From Ptiloglossa arizonensis (Eukaryota; Arthropoda; Insecta; Hymenoptera; Colletidae): a stretch of 64,000 nt of DNA. Shown here one piece after another: positions 38,205 through 51,424 of this stretch. The translations under genes and the position numbers were made by a program. The stretch covers positions 930,001-994,000 of the forward strand of contig NW_027478417.1 of the NCBI RefSeq assembly GCF_051014685.1, given 5' to 3'. The notes below the pieces were generated by a model that ran no database searches, had not been told where the DNA came from, and saw only the letters and a list, made by a program, of their open reading frames with translations. Numbering within the stretch: position 1 is the first letter of the stretch; each line of letters opens with the position of its first letter.

Positions 38205-39007
38205 CAGACCGTTGTAATCGGGCGAGTATCTGCTTTCAGATGCAACAGGAATTTCTCGAGTTCATCAATCCGTTCGCGAGATATGGGTGTTTGAAGTTAA
38301 GGAATGGATGAGAAACCATCAAAATTTTCGCAAGTCAGATACTCGAAACCAATAACTGGAATGGCCTAGGGGAAAAGTACACACACCATTGTAATCGGGC
38401 GAGTTTCTACTTTCAGATGCAACAGGAATATCCCGAGTTCGTCAATCCGTTCGCGAGATATGGGAGTTTGAAGTTAAGGAATGGTTGAGAAACCATCAAA
38501 ATTTTCGCTGGTCTGATACTCGAAACCAATAACTGGAATGTCCTAGGAGAAAAGTACACATACCTTTGTAATCGGGCGAGTTTCCATTTTCAGACGCAAC
38601 AGGAATTTCTCGAGCTCGCATTCCGTTCGCGAGATATGGGATTTTGAAGTTAAGAAATGGTTGACAAACCATCAAAATTTTCGCAAGTCTGATACTCGAA
38701 ACCAATAACTACTATGGCCTAGGGCAAAAATACACATATCCTTGTAACCGGGCGAGTTTCTGCTTTCAGGTGCAATAGGAAATTCTCGAATTCGTCAATC
38801 CGTTCGCGAGATATGGGAGTTTGAAGTTAAGGAATGGTTGAGAAACCATCAAAATTTTCGCTGGTCTGATACTCGAAACCAATAACTGGAATGGCCTAGG
38901 GGAAAAGTACACATACCTTTGTAAGCGGGCGAGTTTCCATTGTCAGACGCAACAGGAATTTCTCGAGCTCGCCATTCCGTTCGCGAGATATGGGAGTTTG
39001 AAGTTAA
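38205..39007 (+). repeat. Block duplicated at 40505-41307 (2300 bp, 13 monomers)
   Basis: Shared variants at a constant 2300 bp offset include CACAGACCG, GAGTTCATCAATCC, GGGTGTTTGAAG, AATATCCCGAG, AATGTCCTAGGAG, GAGCTCGCATTCCG (1 bp short) and GGGATTTTGAAG. An identical antisense 69-codon frame in both copies shows how close they are. Confidence 0.9.
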
Positions 39008-39507
39008 GAAATAGTTGACAAACCATCAAAATTTTCGCAAGTCTGATACTCGAAACCAATAACCACTATGGCCTAAGGCAAAAATACACATACCTTTGTA
39101 ATTGGGAGAGTTTCTACTGTCAGATGCAACAGAAATTATTCGGAATCGTCAAACCGTTCGCGAAATATCGGAGTTTGAAGTGGAGGTATGGTTGAGAAAC
39201 CATCAACATTTTCGCTGGTCTGATACTCGAAACCAATAACTGGAATGGCCTAGGGGAAAAGTACACACACCATTGTAATCGGGCGAGTTTCTACTTTCAG
39301 ATGCAACAGGAACTTCTCGAGTTCGTCAATCCGTTCGCGAGATATGGGAGTTTGATGTTAAGGAATGGTTGAGAAACCATCAAACTTTTCGCAAGCCTGA
39401 TACTCGAAACCAATAACTACTATGGCCTAGGGCAAAAATGCACATATCCTTGTAATCGGGCGAGTTTCTGCTTTGAGATGCAATAGGAAATTCTCGAATT
39501 CGTCAAT

Positions 39508-40430
39508 CCGTTCGCGAGATATGGGAGTTTGAAGTTAAGGAATGGTTGAGAAACCATCAAAATTTTCGCTGGTCTGATACTCGAAACCAATAACTGGAAT
39601 GGCCTAGGGGAAAAGTACACATACCTTTGTAAGCGGACGAGTTTCCATTTTCAGACGCAACAGGAATTTCTCGAGCTCGCCATTCCGTTCGCGAGATATG
39701 GGAGTATGAAGTTAAGAAATGGTTGACAAACCATCAAAATTTTAGCAAGTCTGATACTCGAAACCAATAACTACTGTGGCCTAGGGCAAAAATACACATA
39801 TCCTTGTAATCGGGCGAGTTTCTGCTTTCAGATGCAATAGGAAATTCTCGAATTCGTCAATCCGTTCGCGAGATATGGGAGTTTGTAGTTAAGGAATGGT
39901 TGAGAAACCATCAAAATTTTCGCTGGTCTGATACTCGAAACCAATAACTGGAATGGCCTAGGGGAAAAGTACACATACCTTTGTAAGCAGGAGAGTTTCC
40001 ATTTTCAGACGCAACAGGAATTTCTCGAGCTCGCCGTTCCGTTCGCGAGATATGGGAGTTTGAAGTTAAGAAATGGTTGACAAACCATCAAAATTTTCGC
40101 AAGTCTGATACTCGAGACCAATAGCTACAATGGCCTAGGGGAAAAATACACATACCGTTGTAATTGGGAGAGTTTCTACTGTCAGATGCAACAGAAATTA
40201 TTCGGATTCGTCAATCCGTTCGCGAAATATCGGAGTTTGAAGTGGAGGTATGGTTGAGAAACCATCAACATTTTCGCTGGTCTGATACTCGAAACCAATA
40301 ACTGGAATGGCCTAGGGGAAAAGTACACACACCATTGTAATCGGGCGAGTTTCTACTTTCAGATGCAAAAGGAACTTCTCGAGTTCGTCAATCCGTTCGC
40401 GAGATATGGGAGTTTGAAGTTAAGGAATGG
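39508..40430 (+). repeat. Block duplicated at 41277-42200 (1769 bp, 10 monomers)
   Basis: Anchors 39629 and 39983 correspond to 41398 and 41752. The offset of 1769 bp is ten monomers, three fewer than for the adjoining block at 38205-39007. The second copy therefore joins directly where the first has three additional monomers (about 39007-39508 plus flanks). Shared variants include GGGAGTTTGTAG, CTACTGTGGCC and GAGCTCGCCGTTCCG. Confidence 0.85.
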
Positions 40431-42959
40431 ATGAGAAACCATCTAAATTTTCGCAAGTCAGATACTCGAAACCAATAACTGGAATGGCCTAGGGGAAAAG
40501 TACACAGACCGTTGTAATCGGGCGAGTATCTGCTTTCAGATGCAACAGGAATTTCTCGAGTTCATCAATCCGTTCGCGAGATATGGGTGTTTGAAGTTAA
40601 GGAATGGATGAGAAACCATCAAAATTTTCGCAAGTCAGATACTCGAAACCAATAACTGGAATGGCCTAGGGGAAAAGTACACACACCATTGTAATCGGGC
40701 GAGTTTCTACTTTCAGATGCAACAGGAATATCCCGAGTTCGTCAATCCGTTCGCGAGATATGGGAGTTTGAAGTTAAGGAATGGTTGAGAAACCATCAAA
40801 ATTTTCGCTGGTCTGATACTCGAAACCAATAACTGGAATGTCCTAGGAGAAAAGTACACATACCTTTGTAATCGGGCGAGTTTCCATTTTCAGACGCAAC
40901 AGGAATTTCTCGAGCTCGCATTCCGTTCGCGAGATATGGGATTTTGAAGTTAAGAAATGGTTGACAAACCATCAAAATTTTCGCAAGTCTGATACTCGAA
41001 ACCAATAACTACTATGGCCTAGGGCAAAAATACACATATCCTTGTAACCGGGCGAGTTTCTGCTTTCAGGTGCAATAGGAAATTCTCGAATTCGTCAATC
41101 CGTTCGCGAGATATGGGAGTTTGAAGTTAAGGAATGGTTGAGAAACCATCAAAATTTTCGCTGGTCTGATACTCGAAACCAATAACTGGAATGGCCTAGG
41201 GGAAAAGTACACATACCTTTGTAAGCGGGCGAGTTTCCATTGTCAGACGCAACAGGAATTTCTCGAGCTCGCCATTCCGTTCGCGAGATATGGGAGTTTG
41301 AAGTTAAGGAATGGTTGAGAAACCATCAAAATTTTCGCTGGTCTGATACTCGAAACCAATAACTGGAATGGCCTAGGGGAAAAGTACACATACCTTTGTA
41401 AGCGGACGAGTTTCCATTTTCAGACGCAACAGGAATTTCTCGAGCTCGCCATTCCGTTCGCGAGATATGGGAGTATGAAGTTAAGAAATGGTTGACAAAC
41501 CATCAAAATTTTAGCAAGTCTGATACTCGAAACCAATAACTACTGTGGCCTAGGGCAAAAATACACATATCCTTGTAATCGGGCGAGTTTCTGCTTTCAG
41601 ATGCAATAGGAAATTCTCGAATTCGTCAATCCGTTCGCGAGATATGGGAGTTTGTAGTTAAGGAATGGTTGAGAAACCATCAAAATTTTCGCTGGTCTGA
41701 TACTCGAAACCAATAACTGGAATGGCCTAGGGGAAAAGTACACATACCTTTGTAAGCGGGAGAGTTTCCATTTTCAGACGCAACAGGAATTTCTCGAGCT
41801 CGCCGTTCCGTTCGCGAGATATGGGAGTTTGAAGTTAAGAAATGGTTGACAAACCATCAAAATTTTCGCAAGTCTGATACTCGAGACCAATAGCTACAAT
41901 GGCCTAGGGGAAAAATACACATACCGTTGTAATTGGGAGAGTTTCTACTGTCAGATGCAACAGAAATTATTCGGATTCGTCAATCCGTTCGCGAAATATC
42001 GGAGTTTGAAGTGGAGGTATGGTTGAGAAACCATCAACATTTTCGCTGGTCTGATACTCGAAACCAATAACTGGAATGGCCTAGGGGAAAAGTACACACA
42101 CCATTGTAATCGGGCGAGTTTCTACTTTCAGATGCAACAGGAACTTCTCGAGTTCGTCAATCCGTTCGCGAGATATGGGAGTTTGAAGTTAAGGAATGGT
42201 TGAGAAATCATCAAAATTTTCGCAAGTCTGGTACTCGAGACCAATAGCTACAATGGCCTAGGGGAAAAATGCACATACCGTTGTAATCGGGCGAGTTTCT
42301 ACTTTCAGAAGCAACTGGAATTTCACGAGTTCGTCAATCCGTTCGCGAGGTACGGGAGTTTGAAGTTAAGGAATGGTTGAGAAGCCATCAAAATTTTCGC
42401 AATTCTAATGGTTGAAACGAATAACTAGAATGGCTTAGGGCAAAAATATTCCTACCGTTGTAATCGGGCGAGTTTCTGCTTTCACAAGCAACAGGAATTT
42501 CTCGAGTTCGTCAATCCGTTCGCGAGATATGGGAGTTTGAAGTTAAGGAATGGTTGAGAAACCATCAAAATTTTCGCAAGTCTGATACTCGAAACCAATA
42601 ACTACTATTGCCTAGGGCAAAATACACATACCGTTGTAATCGGGTAACTTTCTGATTTCAGATGCAACAGGAATTTCTCGAGTTCGTCAATTCGTTCGCG
42701 AGATATGGGAGTTTGAAGTTAAGGAATGGTTGAGAAACCATCAAAATTTTCGCTGGTCTGATACTCGAAACCAATAACTGGAATGGCCTAGGAGAAAAGT
42801 ACTCATACCTTTGTAATCGGGCGAGTTTCCATTTTCAGACGCAATAGGAATTTCTCGAGCTCGCCATTCCGTTCGCGAGATATGGGATTTTGAAGTTAAG
42901 AAATGGTTGACAAACCATCAAAATTTTCGCAAGTCTGATACTCGAAACCAATAACTACT

Positions 42960-44060
42960 ATGGCCTAGGGCAAAAATGCACATATCCTTGTAATCGGGCG
43001 AGTTTCTGCTTTCAGATGCAATAGGAAATTCTCGAATTCGTCAATCCGTTCGCGAGATATGGGAGTTTGAAGTTAAGGAATGGTTGAGAAACCATCAAAA
43101 TTTTCGCTGGTCTGATACTCGAAACCAATAACTGGAATGGCCTAGGGGAAAAGTACACATACCTTTGTAAGCGGACGAGTTTCCATTTTCAGACGCAACA
43201 GGAATTTCTCGAGCTCGCCATTCCGTTCGCGAGATATGGGAGTTTGAAGTTAAGAAATGGTTGACAAACCATCAAAATTTTCGCAAGTCTGATACTCGAA
43301 ACCAATAACTACTATGGCCTAGGGCAAAAATGCACATATCCTTGTAATCGGGCGAGTTTCTGCTTTCAGATGCAATAGGAAATTCTCGAATTCGTCAATC
43401 CGTTCGCGAGATATGGGAGTTTGAAGTTAAGGAATGGTTGAGAAACCATCAAAATTTTCGCTGGTCTGATACTCGAAACCAATAACTGGAATGGCCTAGG
43501 GGAAAAGTACACATACCTTTGTAAGCGGGCGAGTTTCCATTTTCAGACGCAACAGGAATTTCTCGAACTCGCCATTCCGTTCGCGAGATATGGGAGTTTG
43601 AAGTTAAGAAATGGTTGACAAACCATCAAAATTTTCGCAAGTCTGATACTCGAAACCAATAACTACAATGGCCTAGGGGAAAAATACACATACCGTTGTA
43701 ATTGGGAGAGTTTCTACTGTCAGATGCAACAGAAATTATTCGGATTCGTCAATCCGTTCGCGAAATATCGGAGTTTGAAGTTAAGGAATGGTTGAGATAC
43801 CATCAACATTTTCGCTGGTCTGATACTCGAAACCAATAACTGGAGTGGCCTTGGGGAGAGGTACACACACCATTGTAATCGGGCGAGTTTCTACTTTCTG
43901 ACACAACAGGAATTTCTCGAGTTCGTCAATGCGTTCGCGAGATATGGGAGTTTGAAGTTAAGGAATGGTTGAGAAATCATCAAAATTTTCGCAAGTCTGA
44001 TACTCGAGACCAATAGCTACAATGGCCTAGGGGAAAAATACACATACCGTTGTAATCGGG
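42960..44060 (+). repeat. Block duplicated at 45968-47068 (3008 bp, 17 monomers)
   Basis: Anchors 43167 and 43521 correspond to 46175 and 46529. The rare string GGAGTGGCCTTGGGGAGAGG at about 43842 recurs at 46850 and again near 49327 (a further 2477 bp, 14 monomers). Each occurrence is followed by CTACTTTCTGACACAAC and GTCAATGCGTTCG. Confidence 0.85.
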
Positions 44061-44199
44061 CGAGTTTCTGCTTTCACAAGCAACAGGAATTTCTCGAGTT
44101 CGTCAATCCGTTCGCGAGATATGGGAGTTTGCAGTTAAGGAGTGGTTGAGAAACCATCAAAATTTTCGCAAGTCTGATACTCGAAACCAATAACTACAA

Positions 44200-45100
44200 T
44201 GGCCTAGGGGAAAAACACACATACCGTTGTAATCGGGCGAGTTTCTACTTTCAAATGCAACAGGAATTTCACGAGTTCGTCAATCCGTTCGCGAGATATG
44301 GGAGTTTGCAGTTAAGGAATGGTTGAGAAACCATCAAAATTTTCGCAAGTCTGATACTCGAAACCAATAACTACAATGGCCTAGGGGAAAAACACACATA
44401 CCGTTGTAATCGGGCGAGTTTCTACTTTCAATCGCAACAGGAATTTCACGAGTTCGTCAATCCGTTCGCGAGATATGGGAGTTTGCAGTTAAGGAGTGGT
44501 TGAGAAACCATCAAAATTTTCGCAAGTCTGATACTCGAAACCAATAACTACTATGGCCTTGGGCAAAAATACACATACCGTTGTAATCGGGCGAGTTTCT
44601 ACTTTCAGGTGCAATATGAATTTCTCGAGTTCGTCAATCCGTTCGCGAGATATGGGTGTTTGAAGATAAGGAATGGTTGAGAAACCATCAAAATTTTCGC
44701 AAGTCTGATACTCGAGATCAATAACTTCTATTTCCTACGGCAAAAATACACATACCGTTGTAATCGGGCGAGTTTCTGCTTTCATATGCAACAGGAATTT
44801 CTCGAGTTCGTCAATCCGTTCGCGAGATATGGGAGTTTGAAGTTAAGGAATGGTTGAGAAACCATCAAAATTTTCGCAAGTCTGATACTCGAAACCAATA
44901 ACTACAATGGCCTAGGGGAAAAATACACATACCGTTGTAATTGGGAGAGTTTCTACTGTCAGATGCAACAGAAATTATTTGGATTCGTCAATCCGTTCGC
45001 GAAATATCGGAGTTTGAAGTGGAGGTATGGTTGAGAAACCATCAACATTTTCGCTGGTCTGATACTCGAAACCAATAACTGGAATGGCCTGGGGGAAAAG
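44200..45100 (+). repeat. Block with TTCCTACGGC marker, related copies near 47.5-48.3 and 51.6-53.1 kb
   Basis: The order CAATCGCAACAGG, CAATATGAATTTC with GGGTGTTTGAAG, CTTCTATTTCCTACGGC, and GAAATTATTTGGATTCG recurs. Anchors of the TACGGC monomer are 44760, 47945, 52015 and 52723. Steps are 3185 bp (18 monomers), 4070 bp (23 monomers) and 708 bp (4 monomers). Confidence 0.8.
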
Positions 45101-48100
45101 TACACACACCCTTGTAATCGGGCGAGTTTCTACTTTCAGATGCAACAGGAATTTCTCGAGTTCGTCAATCCGTTCGCGAGATATGGGAGTTAGAAGTTAA
45201 GGAATGGTTGAGAAACCATCAAAATTTTCGCAAGTCGGATACTCGAAACCAAAAACTACTATTGCCTAGGGCAAAAATACACATACCGTTGTAATCGGGC
45301 GAGTTTCTGCTTTCGGATGCAACAGGAATTTCTCGAGTTCGTCAATCCGTTCGCGAGATATGGGAGTTTGAAGTTACGGAATGTTTGAGAAACCATCAGA
45401 ATTTTCGCTGGTCTGATACTCGAAACCTATAACTGGAATGGCCTAGGGGAAAAGTACACAAACCATTGTAATCGGGCGAGTTTCTACTTTCAGATGCAAC
45501 AGGAATATCTCGAGTTCGTCAATCCGTTCGCGAGATATGGGAGTTTGAAGTTAAGGAATGGTTGAGAAACCATCAAAATTTTCGCAAGTCTGATACTCGA
45601 AACCAATAACTACTATTGCCTAGGGCAAAATACACATACCGTTGTAATCGGGTAACTTTCTGATTTCAGATGCAACAGGAAATTCTCGAATTCGTCAATC
45701 CGTTCGCGAGATATGGGAGTTTGAAGTTAAGGAATGGTTGAGGAACCATCAAAATTTTCGCTGGTCTGATACTCGAAACCAATAACTGGAATGGCCTAGG
45801 GGAAAAGTACACATACCTTTGTAAGCGGACGAGTTTCCATTTTCAGACGCAACAGGAATTTCTCGAGCTCGCCATTCCGTTCGCGAGATATGGGAGTTTG
45901 AAGTTAAGAAATGGTTGACAAACCATCAAAATTTTCGCAAGTCTGATACTCGAAACCAATAACTACTATGGCCTAGGGCAAAAATGCACATATCCTTGTA
46001 ATCGGGCGAGTTTCTGCTTTCAGATGCAATAGGAAATTCTCGAATTCGTCAATCCGTTCGCGAGATATGGGAGTTTGAAGTTACGGAATGGTTGAGAAAC
46101 CATCAAAATTTTCGCTGGTCTGATACTCGAAACCAATAACTGGAATGGCCTAGGGGAAAAGTACACATACCTTTGTAAGCGGACGAGTTTCCATTTTCAG
46201 ACGCAACAGGAATTTCTCGAGCTCGCCATTCCGTTCGCGAGATATGGGAGTTTGAAGTTAAGAAATGGTTGACAAACCATCAAAATTTTCGCAAGTCTGA
46301 TACTCGAAACCAATAACTACTATGGCCTAGGGCAAAAATGCACATATCCTTGTAATCGGGCGAGTTTCTGCTTTCAGATGCAATAGGAAATTCTCGAATT
46401 CGTCAATCCGTTCGCGAGATATGGGAGTTTGAAGTTAAGGAATGGTTGAGAAACCATCAAAATTTTCGCTGGTCTGATACTCGAAACCAATAACTGGAAT
46501 GGCCTAGGGGAAAGGTACACATACCTTTGTAAGCGGGCGAGTTTCCATTTTCAGACGCAACAGGAATTTCTCGAGCTCGCCATTCCGTTCGCGAGATATA
46601 GGAGTTTGAAGTTAAGAAATGGTTGACAAACCATCAAAATTTTCGCAAGTCTGATACTCGAAACCAATAACTACAATGGCCTAGGGGAAAAATACACACA
46701 CCGTTGTAATTGGGAGAATTTCTACTGTCAGATGCAACAGAAATTATTCGGATTCGTCAATCCGTTCGCGAAATATCGGAGTTTGAAGTTAAGGAATGGT
46801 TGAGATACCATCAACATTTTCGCTGGTCTGATACTCGAAACCAATAACTGGAGTGGCCTTGGGGAGAGGTACACACACCATTGTAATCGGGCGAGTTTCT
46901 ACTTTCTGACACAACAGGAATTTCTCGAGTTCGTCAATGCGTTCGCGAGATATGGGAGTTTGAAGTTAAGGAATGGTTGAGAAATCATCAAAATTTTCGC
47001 AAGTCTGATACTCGAGACCAATAGCTACAATGGCCTAGGGGAAAAATACACATACCGTTGTAATCGGGCGAGTTTCTGCTTTCACAAGCAACAGGAATTT
47101 CTCGAGTTCGTCAATCCGTTCGCGAGATATGGGAGTTTGAAGTTAAGGAATGGTTTAGAAATCATCAAAATTTTCGCATGACTGATACACGAAACAATTA
47201 ACTACAATGGCCTAGGGGAAAAACACACATACCGTTGTAATCGGGCGAGTTTCTACTTTCAAATGCAACAGGAATTATTTGGATTCGTCAATCCGTTCGC
47301 GAAATATCGGAGTTTGAAGTGGAGGTATGGTTGAGAAACCATCAACATTTTCGCTGGTCTGATACTCGAAACCAATAACTGGAATGGCCTGGGGGAAAAG
47401 TACACACACCATTGTAATCGGGCGAGTTTCTACTTTCAGATGCAATAGGAATTTCTCGAGTTCGTCAATCCGTTCGCGAGATATGGGAGTTAGAAGTTAA
47501 GGAATGGTTGAGAAACCATCAAAATTTTCGCAAGTCTGATACTCGAAACCAATAACTACAATGGCCTAGGGGAAAAACACAGATACCGTTGTAATCGGGC
47601 GAGTTTCAACTTTCAATCGCAACAGGAATTTCACGAGTTCGTCAATCCGTTCGCGAGATATGGGAGTTTGCAGTTAAGGAGTGGTTGAGAAACCATCAAA
47701 ATTTTCGCAAGTCTGATACTCGAAACCAATAACTACTATGGCCTTGGGCAAAAATACCCATACCGTTGTAATCGGGCGAGTTTCTACTTTCAGGTGCAAT
47801 ATGAATTTCTCGAGTTCGTCAATCCGTTCGCGAGATATGGGTGTTTGAAGATAAGGAATGGTTGAGAAACCATCAAAATTTTCGCAAGTCTGATACTCGA
47901 GATCAATAACTTCTATTTCCTACGGCAAAAATACACATACCGTTGTAATCGGGCGAGTTTCTGCTTTCATATGCAACAGGAATTTCTCGAGTTCGTCAAT
48001 CCGTTCGCGAGATATGGGAGTTTGAAGTTAAGGAATGGTTGAGAAACCATCAAAATTTTCGCAAGTCTGATACTCGAAACCAATAACTACAATGACCTAG

Positions 48101-49904
48101 GGGAAAAATACACATACCGTTGTAATTGGGAGAGTTTCTACTGTCAGATGCAACAGAAATTATTTGGATTCGTCAATCCGTTCGCGAAATATCGGAGTTT
48201 GAAGTGGAGGTATGGTTGAGAAACCATCAACATTTTCGCTGGTCTGATACTCGAAACCAATAACTGGAATGGCCTGGGGGAAAAGTACACACACCATTGT
48301 AATCGGGCGAGTTTCTACTTTCAGATGCAATAGGAATTTCTCGAGTTCGTCAATCCGTTCGCGAGATATGGGAGTTAGAAGTTAAGGAATGGTTGAGAAA
48401 CCATCAAAATTTTCGCAAGTCTGATACTCGAAACCAATAACTACTATTGCCTAGGGCAAAAATACACATACCGTTGTAATCGGGCGAGTTTCTGCTTTCG
48501 GATGCAACAGGAATTTCTCGAGTTCGTCAATCCGTTCGCGAGATATGGGAGTTTGAAGTTACGGAATGTTTGAGAAACCATCAGAATCTTCGCTGGTCTG
48601 ATACTCGAAACCTATAACTGGAATGGCCTAGGGGAAAAGTACACATACCTTTGTAAGCGGACGAGTTTCCATTTTCAGACGCAACAGGAATTTCTCGAGC
48701 TCGCCATTCCGTTCGCGAGGTATGGGAGTTTGAAGTTAAGAAATGGTTGACAAACCATCAAAATTTTCGCAAGTCTGATACTCGAAACCAATAACTACTA
48801 TGGCCTAGGGCAAAAATACACATATCCTTGTAATCGGGCGAGTTTCTGCTTTCAGATGCAATAGGAAATTCTCGAATTTGTCAATCCGTTCGCGAGATAT
48901 GGGAGTTTGTAGTTAAGGAATGGTTGAGAAACCATCAAAATTTTCGCTGGTCTGATACTCGAAACCAATAACTGGAATGGCCTAGGGGAAAAGTACACAT
49001 ACCTTTGTAAGCGGGCGAGTTTCCATTTTCAGACGCAACAGGAATTTCTCGAGCTCGCCATTCCGTTCGCGAGATATGGGAGTTTGAAGTTAAGAAATGG
49101 TTGACAAACCATCAAAATTTTCGCAAGTCTGATACTCGAAACCAATAACTACAATGGCCTAGGGAAAAATACACATACCGTTGTAATTGGGAGAGTTTCT
49201 ACTGTCAGATGCAACAGAAATTATTCGGATTCGTCAATCCGTTCGCGAAATATCGGAGTTTGAAGTTAAGGAATGGTTGAGATACCATCAACATTTTCGC
49301 TGGTCTGATACTCGAAACCAATAACTGGAGTGGCCTTGGGGAGAGGTACACACACCATTGTAATCGGGCGAGTTTCTACTTTCTGACACAACAGGAATTT
49401 CTCGAGTTCGTCAATGCGTTCGCGAGATATGGGAGTTTGAAGTTAAGGAATGGTTTAGAAATCATCAAAATTTTCGCATGACTGATACACGAAACAATTA
49501 ACTACAATGGCTTAGGGGAAAAATACACATACCGTTGTAATCGGGCGAGTTTCTACTTTCAAATGCAACAGGAATTTCACGAGTTCGTCAATCCGTTCGC
49601 GAGTTATGGGAGTTTGCAGTTAAGGAATGGTTGAGAAACCATCAAAGTTTTCGCAAGTCTGATACTCGAAACCAATAACTACAATGGCCTAGGGGAAAAA
49701 TACACATACCGTTGTAATCGGGCGAGCTTCTGCTTTCACATGCAACAGGAATTTCACGAGTTCGTCAATCCGTTCGCGAGATATGGGAGTTTGAAGTTAA
49801 GGAATGGTTGAGAAACCATCAAAATTTTCGCAAGTCTGATACTCGAAACCAATAACTGGAATGACCTAGGGGAAAAATACACATATCGTTGTAATCGGGC
49901 GAGT

Positions 49905-50745
49905 TTCTACTTTCAGAAGCAACAGGAATTTCTCGAGTTCGTCAATCCGTTCGCCAGATATGGGAGTTTGAAGTTAAGGAAAGGTTGAGAAACCATCAAT
50001 ATTTTCGCAAGTCTGATACTCGAAACCAATAACTGGAATGTCCTAGGGGAAAAGTACACACACCATTGTAATCGGGCGAGTTTCTATTTTCAGATGCAAC
50101 AGGAATTTCTCCAGTTCGCCAATCCGTTCGTGAGATATGGGAGTTTGAAGTTAAGGAATGGTTTAGAAACCATCAAAATTTTCGCATGTCTGATACTCGA
50201 AACAATTAACTACAATGGCCTAGGGGAAAAATACACATACCGTTGTAATCGGGCGAGCCTCTGCTTTCACATGCAACAGGAATTTCACGAGTTCGTCAAT
50301 CCGTTCGCGAGATATGGGAGTTTGAAGTTAAGGAATGGTTGAGAAACCATCAAAATTTTCGCAAGTCTGATACTCGAAACCAATAACTACTATGGCCTAG
50401 GGCAAAAATACACATACCGTTGTAATCGGGCGAGTTTCTACTTTCAGGTGCAATATGAATTTCTCGAGTTTGTCAATCCGTTAGCAATATATGGGAGCTT
50501 GAAGTTAAGGAATGTTTGAGAAACCATCAAAATTTTCGCAAGTCTGATACTCGAAACCATTAACTACAATGGCCTAGGGGAAAAAGACACATACCGTTGT
50601 AATCGGGCGAGTTTCTACTTTCAGATGCAACCGGAATTTCTCGAGTTCGTCAATCCGTTCGCGAGATATGGGAGTTTGAAGTTAAGGAATGGTTGAGAAA
50701 CCATCAAAATTTTCGCAAGTCTGATACTCGAAACCAATAACTACA
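49905..50745 (+). repeat. Block duplicated at 57335-58175 (7430 bp, 42 monomers)
   Basis: Matching variants at a constant 7430 bp offset include CAGAAGCAACAGG, CGCCAGATATGG, CCATCAATATTTTCG, TCTCCAGTTCGCC, GAGCCTCTGCTTTCACATGC, CCGTTAGCAATATATGG and AAAAAGACACATACC. The copies contain the same 82-codon + strand frame with a single residue change, a shadow of the repeat. Confidence 0.9.
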
Positions 50746-51424
50746 ATGACCTAGGGGAAAAATACACATACCGTTGTAATTGGGAGAGTTTCTACTGTCA
50801 GATGCAACATAAATTATTTGGATTCGTCAATCCGTTCGCGAAATATCGGAGTTTGAAGTGGAGGTATGGTTGAGAAACCATCAACATTTTCGCTGGTCTG
50901 ATACTCGAAACCAATAACTGGAATGGCCTGGGGGAAAAGTACACACACCCTTGTAATCGGGCGAGTTTCTACTTTCAGATGCAACAGGAATTTCTCGAGT
51001 TCGTCAATCCGTTCGCGAGATATGGGAGTTAGAAGTTAAGGAATGGTTGAGAAACCATCAAAATTTTCGCAAGTCTGATACTCGAAACCAATAACTACTA
51101 TTGCCTAGGGCAAAAATACACATACCGTTGTAATCGGGCGAGTTTCTGCTTTCGGATGCAACAGGAATTTCTCGAGTTCGTCAATCCGTTCGCGAGATAT
51201 GGGAGTTTGAAGTTACGGAATGTTTGAGAAACCATCAGAATTTTCGCATGACTGATACACGAAACAATTAACTACAATGGCCTAGGGGAAAAACACACAT
51301 ACCGTTGTAATCGGGCGAGTTTCTGCTTTCACAAGCAACAGGAATTTCTCGAGTTCGTCAATCCGTTCGCGAGATATGGGAGTTTGAAGTTAAGGAATGG
51401 TTTAGAAATCATCAAAATTTTCGC

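Larger units (their letters stand above)
31800..38205 (+). repeat. Domain 4: mixed monomers
   Basis: About 36 monomers with little long-range order. Monomer types from elsewhere reappear: CCGTTAGCGAG as in domain 1 (near 32090 and 36145), GTAATTGGGAGAG (32557, 35207, 36630), and GGCAACTTTCTG as in domain 3. A rare variant with AACTAGAATGGCTTAGGG and ATATTCATACC occurs near 35880 and 36415, and again near 42425 and 58525. Small indels cluster near 37210-37430, where the text reads GCGAGAGATATGG and TGTTTGGAAACC. No gene or unique sequence is present. Confidence 0.75.
38205..49500 (+). repeat. Domain 5: 354-bp dimers with the private GTAAGCGG subfamily
   Basis: About 64 monomers. One monomer type begins GTAAGCGG (or GTAAGCAGG) instead of GTAATCGG and continues TTTCCATTTTCAGACGC, CTCGCCATTCCG and GGTTGACAAACC. 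Its anchors are 38921, 39629, 39983, 41221, 41398, 41752, 43167, 43521, 45821, 46175, 46529, 48653 and 49007, plus an outlier at 53784. It often alternates with a monomer reading CACATATCCTTG and CAATAGGAAATTCTCGAATTC, giving 354-bp steps. No gene or unique sequence is present. Confidence 0.85.
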
